Assembly: GCF_003347515.1 (NCBI RefSeq)
Contig: NZ_QEII01000324.1
Span: 310,001-374,000 of the forward strand
Reading direction: 5' to 3'
DNA: 64,000 bases
Source of the DNA: Rhodoferax ferrireducens
GTDB lineage: Bacteria; Pseudomonadota; Gammaproteobacteria; Burkholderiales; Burkholderiaceae_C
Of this stretch, positions 57,583 to 64,000 are shown piece by piece; position 1 is the stretch's first letter, and every line of letters begins with the position of its first letter. The notes beneath the pieces were generated by a model. That model was not told the origin of the DNA and searched no databases. It was given only the letters and a program-made list of their open reading frames with translations. Made by a program: the position numbers and the translations under genes.

Positions 57583-58931
57583 ATCAGATCCTTTCGGTCA
57601 AAATAATCATTCGTCACCTTGGCAACCACGGGTGACAACAGCACCAGCGACACCAGGTTGGGGAAGGCCATGAAGGCGTTCAGCGTGTCTGCCAGCAGCC
57701 AGACAAAATCCAGCTGCGTGACCGCGCCGACCATCACGAACAGGGTCCACAGCACGCGATAAGGCACTTCGACCTTGCTGCCTAATAGGTACTCCCAGCA
57801 TTTCTCGCCGTAGTAGGCCCAACCCAGGATCGTGGTGAAGGCGAACACCGCCAGCGCGATGGCCAGCAAATACTGGCCAAAGCCCGGAAAGGCTGTGGCG
57901 AACGCGCTCGAACTCAGTTCCGCGCCCTTCAGGCCACTGTTCCAGACGCCGGTCACGATCAGCACCAGGCCGGTCATGGTGCAGACGACGATGGTGTCGA
58001 TGAAGGTGCCCATCATGCCGACCAGGCCGGACTCGGCCGCGTTCTTGGTCTGGCCGGCGGCCTGTGCGATGCCGGCGGTGCCCAGACCCGCCTCGTTGGA
58101 GAAGATGCCGCGTGCCACGCCGTAGCGCATGGCCAGCATGATGGTGGCACCGGTGAAGCCGCCGGTGGCCGCAAGGGGGGTGAACGCATGTTTGAAAATC
58201 AGCGCGAAGGCCTGCGGGATCTGATCGGCATACATGCCCAGCACAATCAGCGACGCGACGATGTAGCCAATGCACATGGCCGGCACCAGTTTCTCCGCCA
58301 CCGCGCCAATGCGCTTGACGCCGCCCAGCAGCACGAAGCCGGTCAGCACCATCATCACCGCACCCGAGACCCAGGGCGATATGCCAAAGCTGGAACTGAG
58401 CACGGCGGCGATGCTGTTGGACTGCACCATGTTGCCGATGCCGAAACCGGCCAGCCCGCCGAACAGCGCAAAGGCCGCACCCAGCCAGGCCCAATGGCGC
58501 CCCAGGCCGTTCTTGATCGCGAACATGGGCCCACCGATGTGCTCGCCGTGGTCATCGGTTTCGCGGAAATGCACCGCCAGCAGCACCTCGGCGTATTTGG
58601 TGGCCATGCCGACCAGCGCCGTCATCCACATCCAGAACAGCGCGCCCGGCCCACCGATGGCAATCGCCGTGGCCACGCCGGCGATGTTGCCGGTGCCCAC
58701 GGTGGCCGCCAGCGCGGTCATCAAGGCGGCATAGGGCGTGATTTCGCCCTCGGCGCCGGCCTCGGGTTTGCGGCCTTTCCAGACCATGCGAAAGCCGGTG
58801 ACGATGCGCAGGATGGGCATCAGCTTGAGCCGCAGCTGCAAGAACAGGCCGGTGCCCAGGATCAGCACCAGCATCGGCGGTCCCCAGACGAAGTCGTTGA
58901 TCGCCGTGACGATCGAAGTGAGTGTTTCCAC
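57549..58931 (-). CDS. Alanine/glycine:cation symporter (AGCS) family protein
   Basis: A 460-residue Na+/H+-coupled alanine importer with about 11 helices: TSIVTAINDFVWGPPMLVLILGTGLFLQLRL, PYAALMTALAATVGTGNIAGVATAIAIGGPGALFWMWMTALVGMATKYAEVLLAV (AGCS signature), RYGVARGIFSNEAGLGTAGIAQAAGQT and WAYYGEKCWEYLLG. The start is the GTG at 58931 with CAGGAGACA five bases upstream. It sits between dadA and dadX (122 bases after dadA, overlapping dadX), so uptake and breakdown of alanine are linked. Confidence 0.94.
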   Translation of the reverse strand: METLTSIVTAINDFVWGPPMLVLILGTGLFLQLRLKLMPILRIVTGFRMVWKGRKPEAGAEGEITPYAALMTALAATVGTGNIAGVATAIAIGGPGALFWMWMTALVGMATKYAEVLLAVHFRETDDHGEHIGGPMFAIKNGLGRHWAWLGAAFALFGGLAGFGIGNMVQSNSIAAVLSSSFGISPWVSGAVMMVLTGFVLLGGVKRIGAVAEKLVPAMCIGYIVASLIVLGMYADQIPQAFALIFKHAFTPLAATGGFTGATIMLAMRYGVARGIFSNEAGLGTAGIAQAAGQTKNAAESGLVGMMGTFIDTIVVCTMTGLVLIVTGVWNSGLKGAELSSSAFATAFPGFGQYLLAIALAVFAFTTILGWAYYGEKCWEYLLGSKVEVPYRVLWTLFVMVGAVTQLDFVWLLADTLNAFMAFPNLVSLVLLSPVVAKVTNDYFDRKDLICAPSTVPVRW

Positions 58932-59053
58932 GTTTTGTCTCCTGGTAGTTGTGGTTAATTCAGATGAAGCTGTGCCTGCCGCACGTTTTGTCATGCAGCA
59001 GGGAAGCACCGGTCATGCCGGCGCTGAATGCGGTGATGCGAGGTGCGAAAAGC

Positions 59054-60307
59054 TCAGCCGTAGCGGGCCACGGTCAGGCCTTCCATGCTGATGTCGGGCT
59101 GGCGGCCGCTGATCAGGTCGGCCATCACGCGACCGGTGCCGGCGGCCATGGTCCAGCCCAAGGTGCCGTGGCCGGTGCTCAGGAACAGGTTGTCGATCGG
59201 CGTCTCCCCCACGATCGGCGTGCCGTCTGGCGTCATCGGGCGCAGGCCGGTCCAGAACTCGGCCTGGCTCACATCGCCGCCCTGCGGAAACAGGTCGCCC
59301 ACGACAAACTCCAGCGTGCGGCGCCGGTTTTCGGTCAGGTCCAGGTCGAAGCCCGAGAGCTGCGCCGTGCCGCCGACGCGGATGCGATCGCCGAGCCGGG
59401 TGACGGCCACCTTGTGCGTCTCGTCCATGATGGTGGACTCGGGCGCCTTGGTCGCATCGGTGATGGGCACCGTGATCGAGAAGCCCTTGACCGGGTACAC
59501 CGGGATACGGATGCCCAGCGGCGCCAGCATGCGCGTGGAGTAGCTGCCCAGCGCCAGCACGTAGCGGTCGGCGGTCAGCAGCCCGGCGCCGGTGCGCACA
59601 CCGCTGATGCGCTTGCCGCTGCGTTCCACACTCTCGATGTCCACGTCGAAGCGGAATTTCACGCCCAGCGCCTTGGCCTTTTCGGCCAGCGTGTTGGTGA
59701 ACTTGAAGCAGTCGCCGGTCTCGTCGCCCGGCAGGCGCAACGCGCCGACGAACTTGTCCTGCACATCGGCCAGCGCCGGCTCGTATTGCAGGTAACCGGT
59801 GCGGTCCAGCAGCTGGTAGGGCACGCCATATTCCTTCAGGATTTCGATGTCCTTGGCCGTGCCGTCGAGCTGCTTTTGCGTGCGAAACAGCTGCAGCGTG
59901 CCCTGGTCCCGGTCGTCGTACTCGATGCCGATCTCGGTGCGCAGCTCCTTCAGGCAGTCGCGGCTGTACTCGGCCAGGCGCACCATGCGGCCCTTGTTTA
60001 CGCGGTAGCGCGCCTCGGTGCAGTTGCGCAGCATCGACAGGCCCCAGCGCCACATGGCGGGGTCGAGCATGGGTTTGATGACCAGCGGGCTGTGGTGCAT
60101 CAGCAGCCACTGGATGGCCTTGAGCGGCACGCCCGGGCCGGCCCAGGGCGCCGAATAGCCTGGCGAGACCTCGCCCGCGTTGGCATAGCTGGTCTCCAGG
60201 CCCGGGCCGGGCTGGCGATCCACCACCTCGACCTCGTGGCCGGCACGGGCCAGGTAATAAGCCACCGTGGTGCCGATAACACCACTGCCAAGAATGAGTA
60301 CGCGCAT
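59054..60307 (-). CDS. dadA: D-amino acid dehydrogenase, small-subunit type
   Basis: DadA oxidises D-amino acids (chiefly D-alanine) to 2-oxo acids and ammonia, passing electrons to the respiratory chain via FAD. The 417-residue protein begins MRVLILGSGVIGTTVAYYLARAGHEVEVVDRQPGPGLETSYANAGEVSPGYSAPWAGPG, a DadA start with the FAD dinucleotide motif, and ends with FWTGLRPMTPDGTPIVGETPIDNLFLSTGHGTLGWTMAAGTGRVMADLISG. It is first in the dadA-AGCS-dadX operon. A perfect sigma-54 promoter lies about 70 bases upstream, and a TyrR-like activator gene is divergent. Confidence 0.95.
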   Translation of the reverse strand: MRVLILGSGVIGTTVAYYLARAGHEVEVVDRQPGPGLETSYANAGEVSPGYSAPWAGPGVPLKAIQWLLMHHSPLVIKPMLDPAMWRWGLSMLRNCTEARYRVNKGRMVRLAEYSRDCLKELRTEIGIEYDDRDQGTLQLFRTQKQLDGTAKDIEILKEYGVPYQLLDRTGYLQYEPALADVQDKFVGALRLPGDETGDCFKFTNTLAEKAKALGVKFRFDVDIESVERSGKRISGVRTGAGLLTADRYVLALGSYSTRMLAPLGIRIPVYPVKGFSITVPITDATKAPESTIMDETHKVAVTRLGDRIRVGGTAQLSGFDLDLTENRRRTLEFVVGDLFPQGGDVSQAEFWTGLRPMTPDGTPIVGETPIDNLFLSTGHGTLGWTMAAGTGRVMADLISGRQPDISMEGLTVARYG

Positions 60308-60375
60308 GTTCTTGCTCCAAAACGCCCGGTGCCGCGCGAGGGCGCAGCGTCAATGGGCTGATGGCAGTGCTCTAC

Positions 60376-60390
60376 GCAAAGCCCGTGCCA
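60376..60390 (-). promoter_or_regulatory. Perfect sigma-54 promoter of the dad operon
   Basis: On the minus strand TGGCACGGGCTTTGC is an exact TGGCAC-N5-TTGC match, GG and GC being 10 bases apart. Transcription would start near 60364, about 57 bases before the dadA ATG at 60307. The divergent gene encodes a sigma-54 activator with a GAFTGA loop. Confidence 0.85.
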
Positions 60391-60544
60391 CCGGTTCGCA
60401 AGCTGGAAAACTCAATGAAAACAAGGACTTGGCGCGTGAGTTTGCCGGCGCCCGCAGACGCGTCTGTATGCAAATCAAGACGGTAGCGCCGCTGGCAGCG
60501 CACTTCTTCCCAAAATCATGAGCAGTGACAAGCATTTGCGTCTT

Positions 60545-60583
60545 TTGTATTGAAAAAAATACACCGTCTTTAATTCAATACAA
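60545..60583. promoter_or_regulatory. TyrR-box-like inverted repeat at the activator start
   Basis: TTGTATTGAA (60545-60554) and TTCAATACAA (60574-60583) are perfect 10-base arms. Nested inside, TGTATTGAAAAAAATACA (60546-60563) follows the TyrR box layout TGTAAA-N6-TTTACA. It ends seven bases before the activator ATG and lies about 185 bases from the dadA promoter, allowing both autoregulation and activation of dadA. Confidence 0.65.
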
Positions 60584-60589
60584 TTCGGC

Positions 60590-62125
60590 ATGCGCATTGA
60601 TGTTTATTTTGCTGACCGCGTCGGCATCGCCCAGGAAATTCTGGCCACTCTGGCGCGCCGCGCGCTCGATGTTTCGGCCGTCGAGGTCGACCCGCCCCAT
60701 ATCTATCTTGAAGCTCCGGCGCTGAGTGAACCGGACATGGCCGCGCTGCGCAGCGAACTGTTCACAGTGGACGGCGTGCAGTCGGTTGACGAACTGGAGA
60801 TGCTGCCCGGCGCGCGGCGGCGCCTGTACCTGGACGCGCTGCTGGCCTCGCAGACCGACCCGGTGCTGGCCGTGGACGGGCGCGGCGTGGTGATGGTGGC
60901 CAATGCGGCGGCCGTGATCGCCAGCGGCCTGCCCGAATCGCAGCTGGCCGGCATGTCGCTGCAGGCACTGACCGGCGACCCGCAGTTGGCGGACGCGCTG
61001 ATCGGCCAGGGCTACCGGCTGCCGGTGAGCGAGGTGCAGATCGGCGGCGAGCGCTACCTGCTCGAAACCGTGGCGCTGCATGAGAGCAGCGGTACGGTCG
61101 CCGGCGCCGTGCTCACGCTGCATGCCCCGCACCGCATTGGCGAGCGCTTGAGCGCCCTGCAGAACTACAGCGCCGGCGGCTTCGAGGCCATCCTGGGCCA
61201 GTCGCCAGCCATTCGCCAGCTCAAGCAGCGCGCGGCGCGCATGGCGCAGGTCGATGCGCCGCTGTTGATCCGCGGCGAAACCGGCACCGGCAAGGAACTG
61301 GTGGCGCATGCCTGCCACGCCGGCAGCCGGCGCAGCGCGCAGCCCTTTTTTGCGCTCAACTGCGCCGCGCTGCCCGAGAGCCTGGCCGAGAGTGAATTGT
61401 TTGGTTATGCGCCCGGGGCCTTCACCGGCGCGCTGCGCGGCGGCCGGCCCGGTCTGCTGGAGCTGACCGACGGCGGCACGCTGTTCCTGGACGAAGTGGG
61501 GGAGATGTCGCCCTATCTGCAGGCCAAGCTCTTGCGCTTTCTGAACGACGGCAGCTTTCGCCGTGTCGGTGGTGACCGCGAACAAAAAGCCGATGTGCGC
61601 ATCATCAGCGCCACCCACCGCGCGCTGGAAGACATGGTGGCCACCGGCGGCTTCCGTCAGGACTTGCTGTTTCGCATGGACGTGTTGCAACTCAACCTGC
61701 CGCCGCTGCGCGAACGCACCGAGGACATTTTGCCGCTGGCGCAGGTGTTTCTGGAGCGCGCCTGCGACCAGACCGGGCGGCCGCGCGCGCGCCTGAGCAA
61801 GGCGGCGGGCGACGCGCTGCTGGCCAACCCCTGGCTGGGCAATGTGCGCCAGCTGCAAAACGTTATCTTTCGCGCTGTCACCCTGAGTGAGGCGCCCGTG
61901 ATTGACATTGGAGACCTCGAACTGGCCGGCGCCACAGCCGCCGAGAGCGGTGTGCCTGCCGCCGACGATGTGGGCAGTCTGGAGGAGGCCGTCGCCGGTT
62001 TCGAGCGAGCCTTGCTGCAGCGGCTGTATCCGCAATATCCGTCCAGCCGCAAGCTGGCGGAGCGGCTGCACGCCTCGCACTCGGCCATCGCCATCCGCCT
62101 GCGCAAATACGGTATCGGGACCTGA
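60590..62125 (+). CDS. TyrR/PhhR-like sigma-54-dependent activator
   Basis: A 511-residue protein with the TyrR order: ACT domain (about residues 1-75, MRIDVYFADRVGIAQEILATL; amino-acid binding), PAS (about 80-185, TDPVLAVDGRGVVMVANAAAV), AAA+ (about 200-430; Walker A GETGTGKE, GYAPGAFTGALRGG with the sigma-54 loop, Walker B GGTLFLDEVGE) and a C-terminal helix-turn-helix (SSRKLAERLHASHSAIAIRLRKYGI). Unlike E. coli TyrR it keeps GAFTGA, so it can open sigma-54 promoters, as Pseudomonas PhhR does. It is divergent from dadA, which carries a sigma-54 promoter; control of the dad operon is inferred. Confidence 0.93.
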   Translation: MRIDVYFADRVGIAQEILATLARRALDVSAVEVDPPHIYLEAPALSEPDMAALRSELFTVDGVQSVDELEMLPGARRRLYLDALLASQTDPVLAVDGRGVVMVANAAAVIASGLPESQLAGMSLQALTGDPQLADALIGQGYRLPVSEVQIGGERYLLETVALHESSGTVAGAVLTLHAPHRIGERLSALQNYSAGGFEAILGQSPAIRQLKQRAARMAQVDAPLLIRGETGTGKELVAHACHAGSRRSAQPFFALNCAALPESLAESELFGYAPGAFTGALRGGRPGLLELTDGGTLFLDEVGEMSPYLQAKLLRFLNDGSFRRVGGDREQKADVRIISATHRALEDMVATGGFRQDLLFRMDVLQLNLPPLRERTEDILPLAQVFLERACDQTGRPRARLSKAAGDALLANPWLGNVRQLQNVIFRAVTLSEAPVIDIGDLELAGATAAESGVPAADDVGSLEEAVAGFERALLQRLYPQYPSSRKLAERLHASHSAIAIRLRKYGIGT

Positions 62126-62171
62126 GCTGGCGTGCCGCAGCACGTTGTCAGAACACCGGAATCAAGCCCTG

Positions 62172-62237
62172 AAATTTATAGGTTTTAGGCCTCTAGCCTT
62201 CGTGCCATAAGCGTAAGTAGCTACTAAATAAGTAGCA
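62172..62237. repeat. Dispersed hairpin repeat, copy 8 (long form)
   Basis: AAATTTATAGGTTTTAGGCC, TCTAGCCTTCGTGCCATAAG, CGTAAGTAGCTACTAAATAA and GTAGCA match copy 7 almost base for base, including the extended left end. A GTAGCTACT/AAGTAGCA-type hairpin is at the right end. It lies between the convergent TyrR-like and DUF938 genes. Confidence 0.85.
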
Positions 62238-62258
62238 AAAGTTAGTTCGGCACTTTGG

Positions 62259-62882
62259 CTATTCAGCCACGGTCCACACCAGCAACAGGTTGTTGGCCGG
62301 CATGGCGTGGCGTGCGGACAGGCGCAGGCCAGCGCACGCCGCCTCTTGCGCCACCTCATCCAGCAAGCGTATGCCCCAGTCGGGGTTTTGCGCGCGCAGG
62401 CTTTGGTCAAACGCCAGGTTACCCGCCGAGGTCTGCACACCGTGTTCCAGATACGGCCCGTAGGTAACCAGCACGCCGCCCGGCGCCAGATGCCGGGCGC
62501 TGCCGCGCATCAAGGCGGCGCAGGTCGCCCACGGTGAGATGTGCAGCATGTTGGCGCAATAGATCAGGTCAAAAACTGGGGCGTCAAACCGCGCATCCTC
62601 GGGCAACCAGTGCGGCGCCATCACATCCAGCAGCAAAGGCGCGCGCACATTGCTCAAACCCTGCTGGGCCACGTAGGCGGCAATGCTGCTCAGTGCGCTG
62701 GAATAAGTGTCGCTGGGTTGCCAGCTCCAGCGCGGCAGCTGCGCGGCAAACCAGGCCACATGCTGGCCGGTGCCTGAGGCAATCTCCAGCGCGTTGCCGC
62801 GTTCGGACAACACCTCGCGCAGCACGTCGAGGATGGGCTGCTTGTTGCGCTCGGCAGCGGGGCTGAAATCGGGTTGGGACAT
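62259..62882 (-). CDS. DUF938 family, SAM-dependent methyltransferase-like protein
   Basis: A 207-residue protein with a methyltransferase-like Rossmann fold: SPAAERNKQPILDVLREVLSERGNALEIASGTGQHVAWFAAQLPRWSWQPSDTY contains the SAM-binding LEIASGTGQH, followed by DLIYCANMLHISPW and RHLAPGGVLVTYGPYLEHG. DUF938 proteins have no proven substrate. The ATG at 62882 is used because upstream codons do not look coded. It is 16 bases downstream of the lipoprotein gene on the same strand. Confidence 0.92.
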   Translation of the reverse strand: MSQPDFSPAAERNKQPILDVLREVLSERGNALEIASGTGQHVAWFAAQLPRWSWQPSDTYSSALSSIAAYVAQQGLSNVRAPLLLDVMAPHWLPEDARFDAPVFDLIYCANMLHISPWATCAALMRGSARHLAPGGVLVTYGPYLEHGVQTSAGNLAFDQSLRAQNPDWGIRLLDEVAQEAACAGLRLSARHAMPANNLLLVWTVAE

Positions 62883-62898
62883 GGTGAGGGTGCAGCGA

Positions 62899-63486
62899 CT
62901 AGTGATCTTGAGCTGCCATTTTCCGCAATTGGGCCGGTGTGCCGGTCCACACTTCAAAAAATCCGTCGCGCTGCCTGGTTTGCATCCAGGTATCCCAGCG
63001 GGTGTTGGCGAGCGCGGGCTCGGTCACGGCCAGTGAATCCTGCGCAACCCCGACACTCAGGCTGCCACCGCCTTTGTTCTTCGGGTTGGCTTTGGCCTGC
63101 CGCACAACGTCCTGGATGCGCCGTAGCTCGGCCTGGGTGGGCGCGGGCAGGCTGTAAATCAGCCAGCGGCGCCCCGCTGCAGGCGCGGCCAAGCCCAGCG
63201 TGGATACCGATGCCACCGACACCTGCAAGGGTAGTTTTTTGTCAATGGCCTCAAACGCACCTGGCTCGCGAGGCGTCATTTTGATGATCAGCATGGGCAC
63301 GGCGCCGGCAGGCGGAACCAGGCGCGCATCCACCTGCAAAGCCACCATGAACTCGGCCGGGTTGGCGTCAAGCAACTCGCTCTGCATTTGCATCAGACGC
63401 GGCAGCGAGCGTAAAGGCACGCCGGTGCACGCGGTCAATACAAGCAGCGAGGCACTGAGCAGGAGAGGGATGAGAATTCGTTTCAT
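62899..63486 (-). CDS. Predicted lipoprotein of unknown function
   Basis: A 195-residue protein starting MKRILIPLLLSASLLVLTAC, a type II signal with the lipobox LTAC and lipid-attached cysteine at residue 20. The mature part (VPLRSLPRLMQMQSELLDANPAEFMVALQVDARLVPPAG, then IDKKLPLQVSVASV) suggests a folded beta-rich domain, but I do not recognise a family. The ATG at 63486 gives a proper signal sequence; an ATG at 63498 would add four residues. It precedes the DUF938 gene on the same strand. Confidence 0.75.
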   Translation of the reverse strand: MKRILIPLLLSASLLVLTACTGVPLRSLPRLMQMQSELLDANPAEFMVALQVDARLVPPAGAVPMLIIKMTPREPGAFEAIDKKLPLQVSVASVSTLGLAAPAAGRRWLIYSLPAPTQAELRRIQDVVRQAKANPKNKGGGSLSVGVAQDSLAVTEPALANTRWDTWMQTRQRDGFFEVWTGTPAQLRKMAAQDH

Positions 63487-63570
63487 GGGTGTTGACAAGT
63501 GTTGTTGTGCGATGAATAATTATCGTAAAACAGAAATAAATTGTCAACTCAGCCAAAATGAGGTCCCTTC

Positions 63571-64000
63571 ATGTCTGCATCCCTGTCCCGACCCGCAGCC
63601 GATCACCTGCAACGCATCCAACGCCTCAGTCGCGTGATGGTGCTGGCCTGCATGGCGCTGATCACACTGCTGCCGATGGCCCTGATCTACTACTGGGCCA
63701 CCGCGAGCGCCCCTGAACTGGCCGTGCAAGGCAACCTGCAGCCCAGTGCCCTGCAACTGCCGCTGCAACTATGGCAACGGGTGGCGGCAGCCGCGGTCAC
63801 GGCGGTGCCGCTGGCGCTGTTGCTCATGGGGATCTGGCAGGCCAAGCAGTGTTTTGCATTGTTCGTGCAGGGCCAGGTGTTTACCACGCAGGCCACCAGT
63901 TATCTGCGCCGTTTTGCCGGCTGGGTGGCGGCGGCGGCGCTTGCCGCCATTGTGGCGGGCGCGGTGACTTCGGTTTTGCTCACCTTGCAAAACCCGCCCG
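63571..64000 (+). CDS. DUF2975 domain protein, truncated by the window end
   Basis: The frame is open to the last base (143 residues visible). Three hydrophobic helices are seen (VMVLACMALITLLPMALIYYWAT; AAAVTAVPLALLLMGIWQA; GWVAAAALAAIVAGAVTSVLL) with LFVQGQVFTTQATSYLRRFAGWV between them, a pattern characteristic of DUF2975 membrane proteins. These are commonly followed by an XRE-type regulator gene, which would lie beyond the window. The start is the ATG at 63571, preceded by GAGGT. Confidence 0.8.
   Translation, partial: MSASLSRPAADHLQRIQRLSRVMVLACMALITLLPMALIYYWATASAPELAVQGNLQPSALQLPLQLWQRVAAAAVTAVPLALLLMGIWQAKQCFALFVQGQVFTTQATSYLRRFAGWVAAAALAAIVAGAVTSVLLTLQNPP

Noticed and set aside
1..64000. 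tRNA, rRNA, CRISPR arrays, prophage or transposase genes
   Set aside because: Gaps were scanned by eye for cloverleaf ends, spaced direct repeats and transposase motifs; none was found. A tRNAscan or CRISPR search was not possible here.

Overview
The window reads as chromosomal DNA of a Burkholderiales betaproteobacterium, most likely a Comamonadaceae member of the Rhodoferax/Polaromonas type. This rests on high GC, the cydAB, phaZ, dadAX and glnA-ntrBC gene types, and a dispersed AT-rich hairpin repeat (eight copies) of a kind I associate with that family. Nothing looks like a prophage, integron, CRISPR array or insertion sequence. I found no rRNA or tRNA gene. Species was not determined and composition statistics were not computed.

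Layout. 1-2284: the tail of a membrane hydroxylase, an EI24 membrane protein and a molybdopterin-binding-domain protein carrying an in-frame repeat insertion. 2285-7238: nitrogen control, with glnA behind a sigma-54 promoter and NtrC site, a small secreted protein, then ntrB and ntrC. 7299-12845 (minus strand): xthA, then a tightly overlapped thyA / EamA transporter / folA / DUF4337 operon, a D-2-hydroxyacid-type FAD oxidase and a DUF2069 protein. 12867-20594: mixed housekeeping genes (YihY, CreA, homoserine sulfhydrylase plus hydrolase, CBS protein, PHA depolymerase, a GST behind a consensus sigma-54 promoter, aroC). 20741-23772: a GbsR/MarR-type regulator overlapping cydAB. 23946-25964: a solitary FabF-like synthase divergent from a TetR regulator.

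26066-36376 is the most interesting block. An IclR regulator is divergent from a nine-gene run: an AroE-like dehydrogenase, a five-gene HAAT-type ABC importer, an HPPD-like VOC protein, a TIM-barrel protein with the metal ligands expected of dehydroshikimate dehydratase, and a PcaB-like lyase. aroQ follows after a 104-base gap. I read it as uptake and conversion of a quinate/shikimate-like compound to protocatechuate and into the beta-ketoadipate route. The two halves that are fused in Pseudomonas QuiC1 are here separate overlapping genes. The signal peptide of the importer's binding protein is largely encoded by a copy of the dispersed repeat.

36378-55545 holds mostly housekeeping and stress genes: a U32 peptidase, arfB, a flavodoxin-fold reductase, PhoD phosphatase, a diguanylate cyclase, an RbgA-like GTPase, ferredoxin, DHH phosphoesterase, a chemoreceptor, a FUSC protein, TerB, a Na+/H+ antiporter, HPF, an RsuA/RluE-type pseudouridine synthase and others. 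55583-62125 has a YeeE/YedE pair and a D-amino-acid operon (dadA, AGCS symporter, dadX). That operon sits behind a perfect sigma-54 promoter and is divergent from a TyrR-like activator whose start is flanked by a TyrR-box-like inverted repeat. The window ends in a DUF938 methyltransferase-like gene, a lipoprotein and a truncated DUF2975 gene.

Sigma-54 control recurs: glnA, dadA and the GST each have a GG-N10-GC promoter, and two sigma-54 activators (NtrC and the TyrR-like protein) are encoded here.
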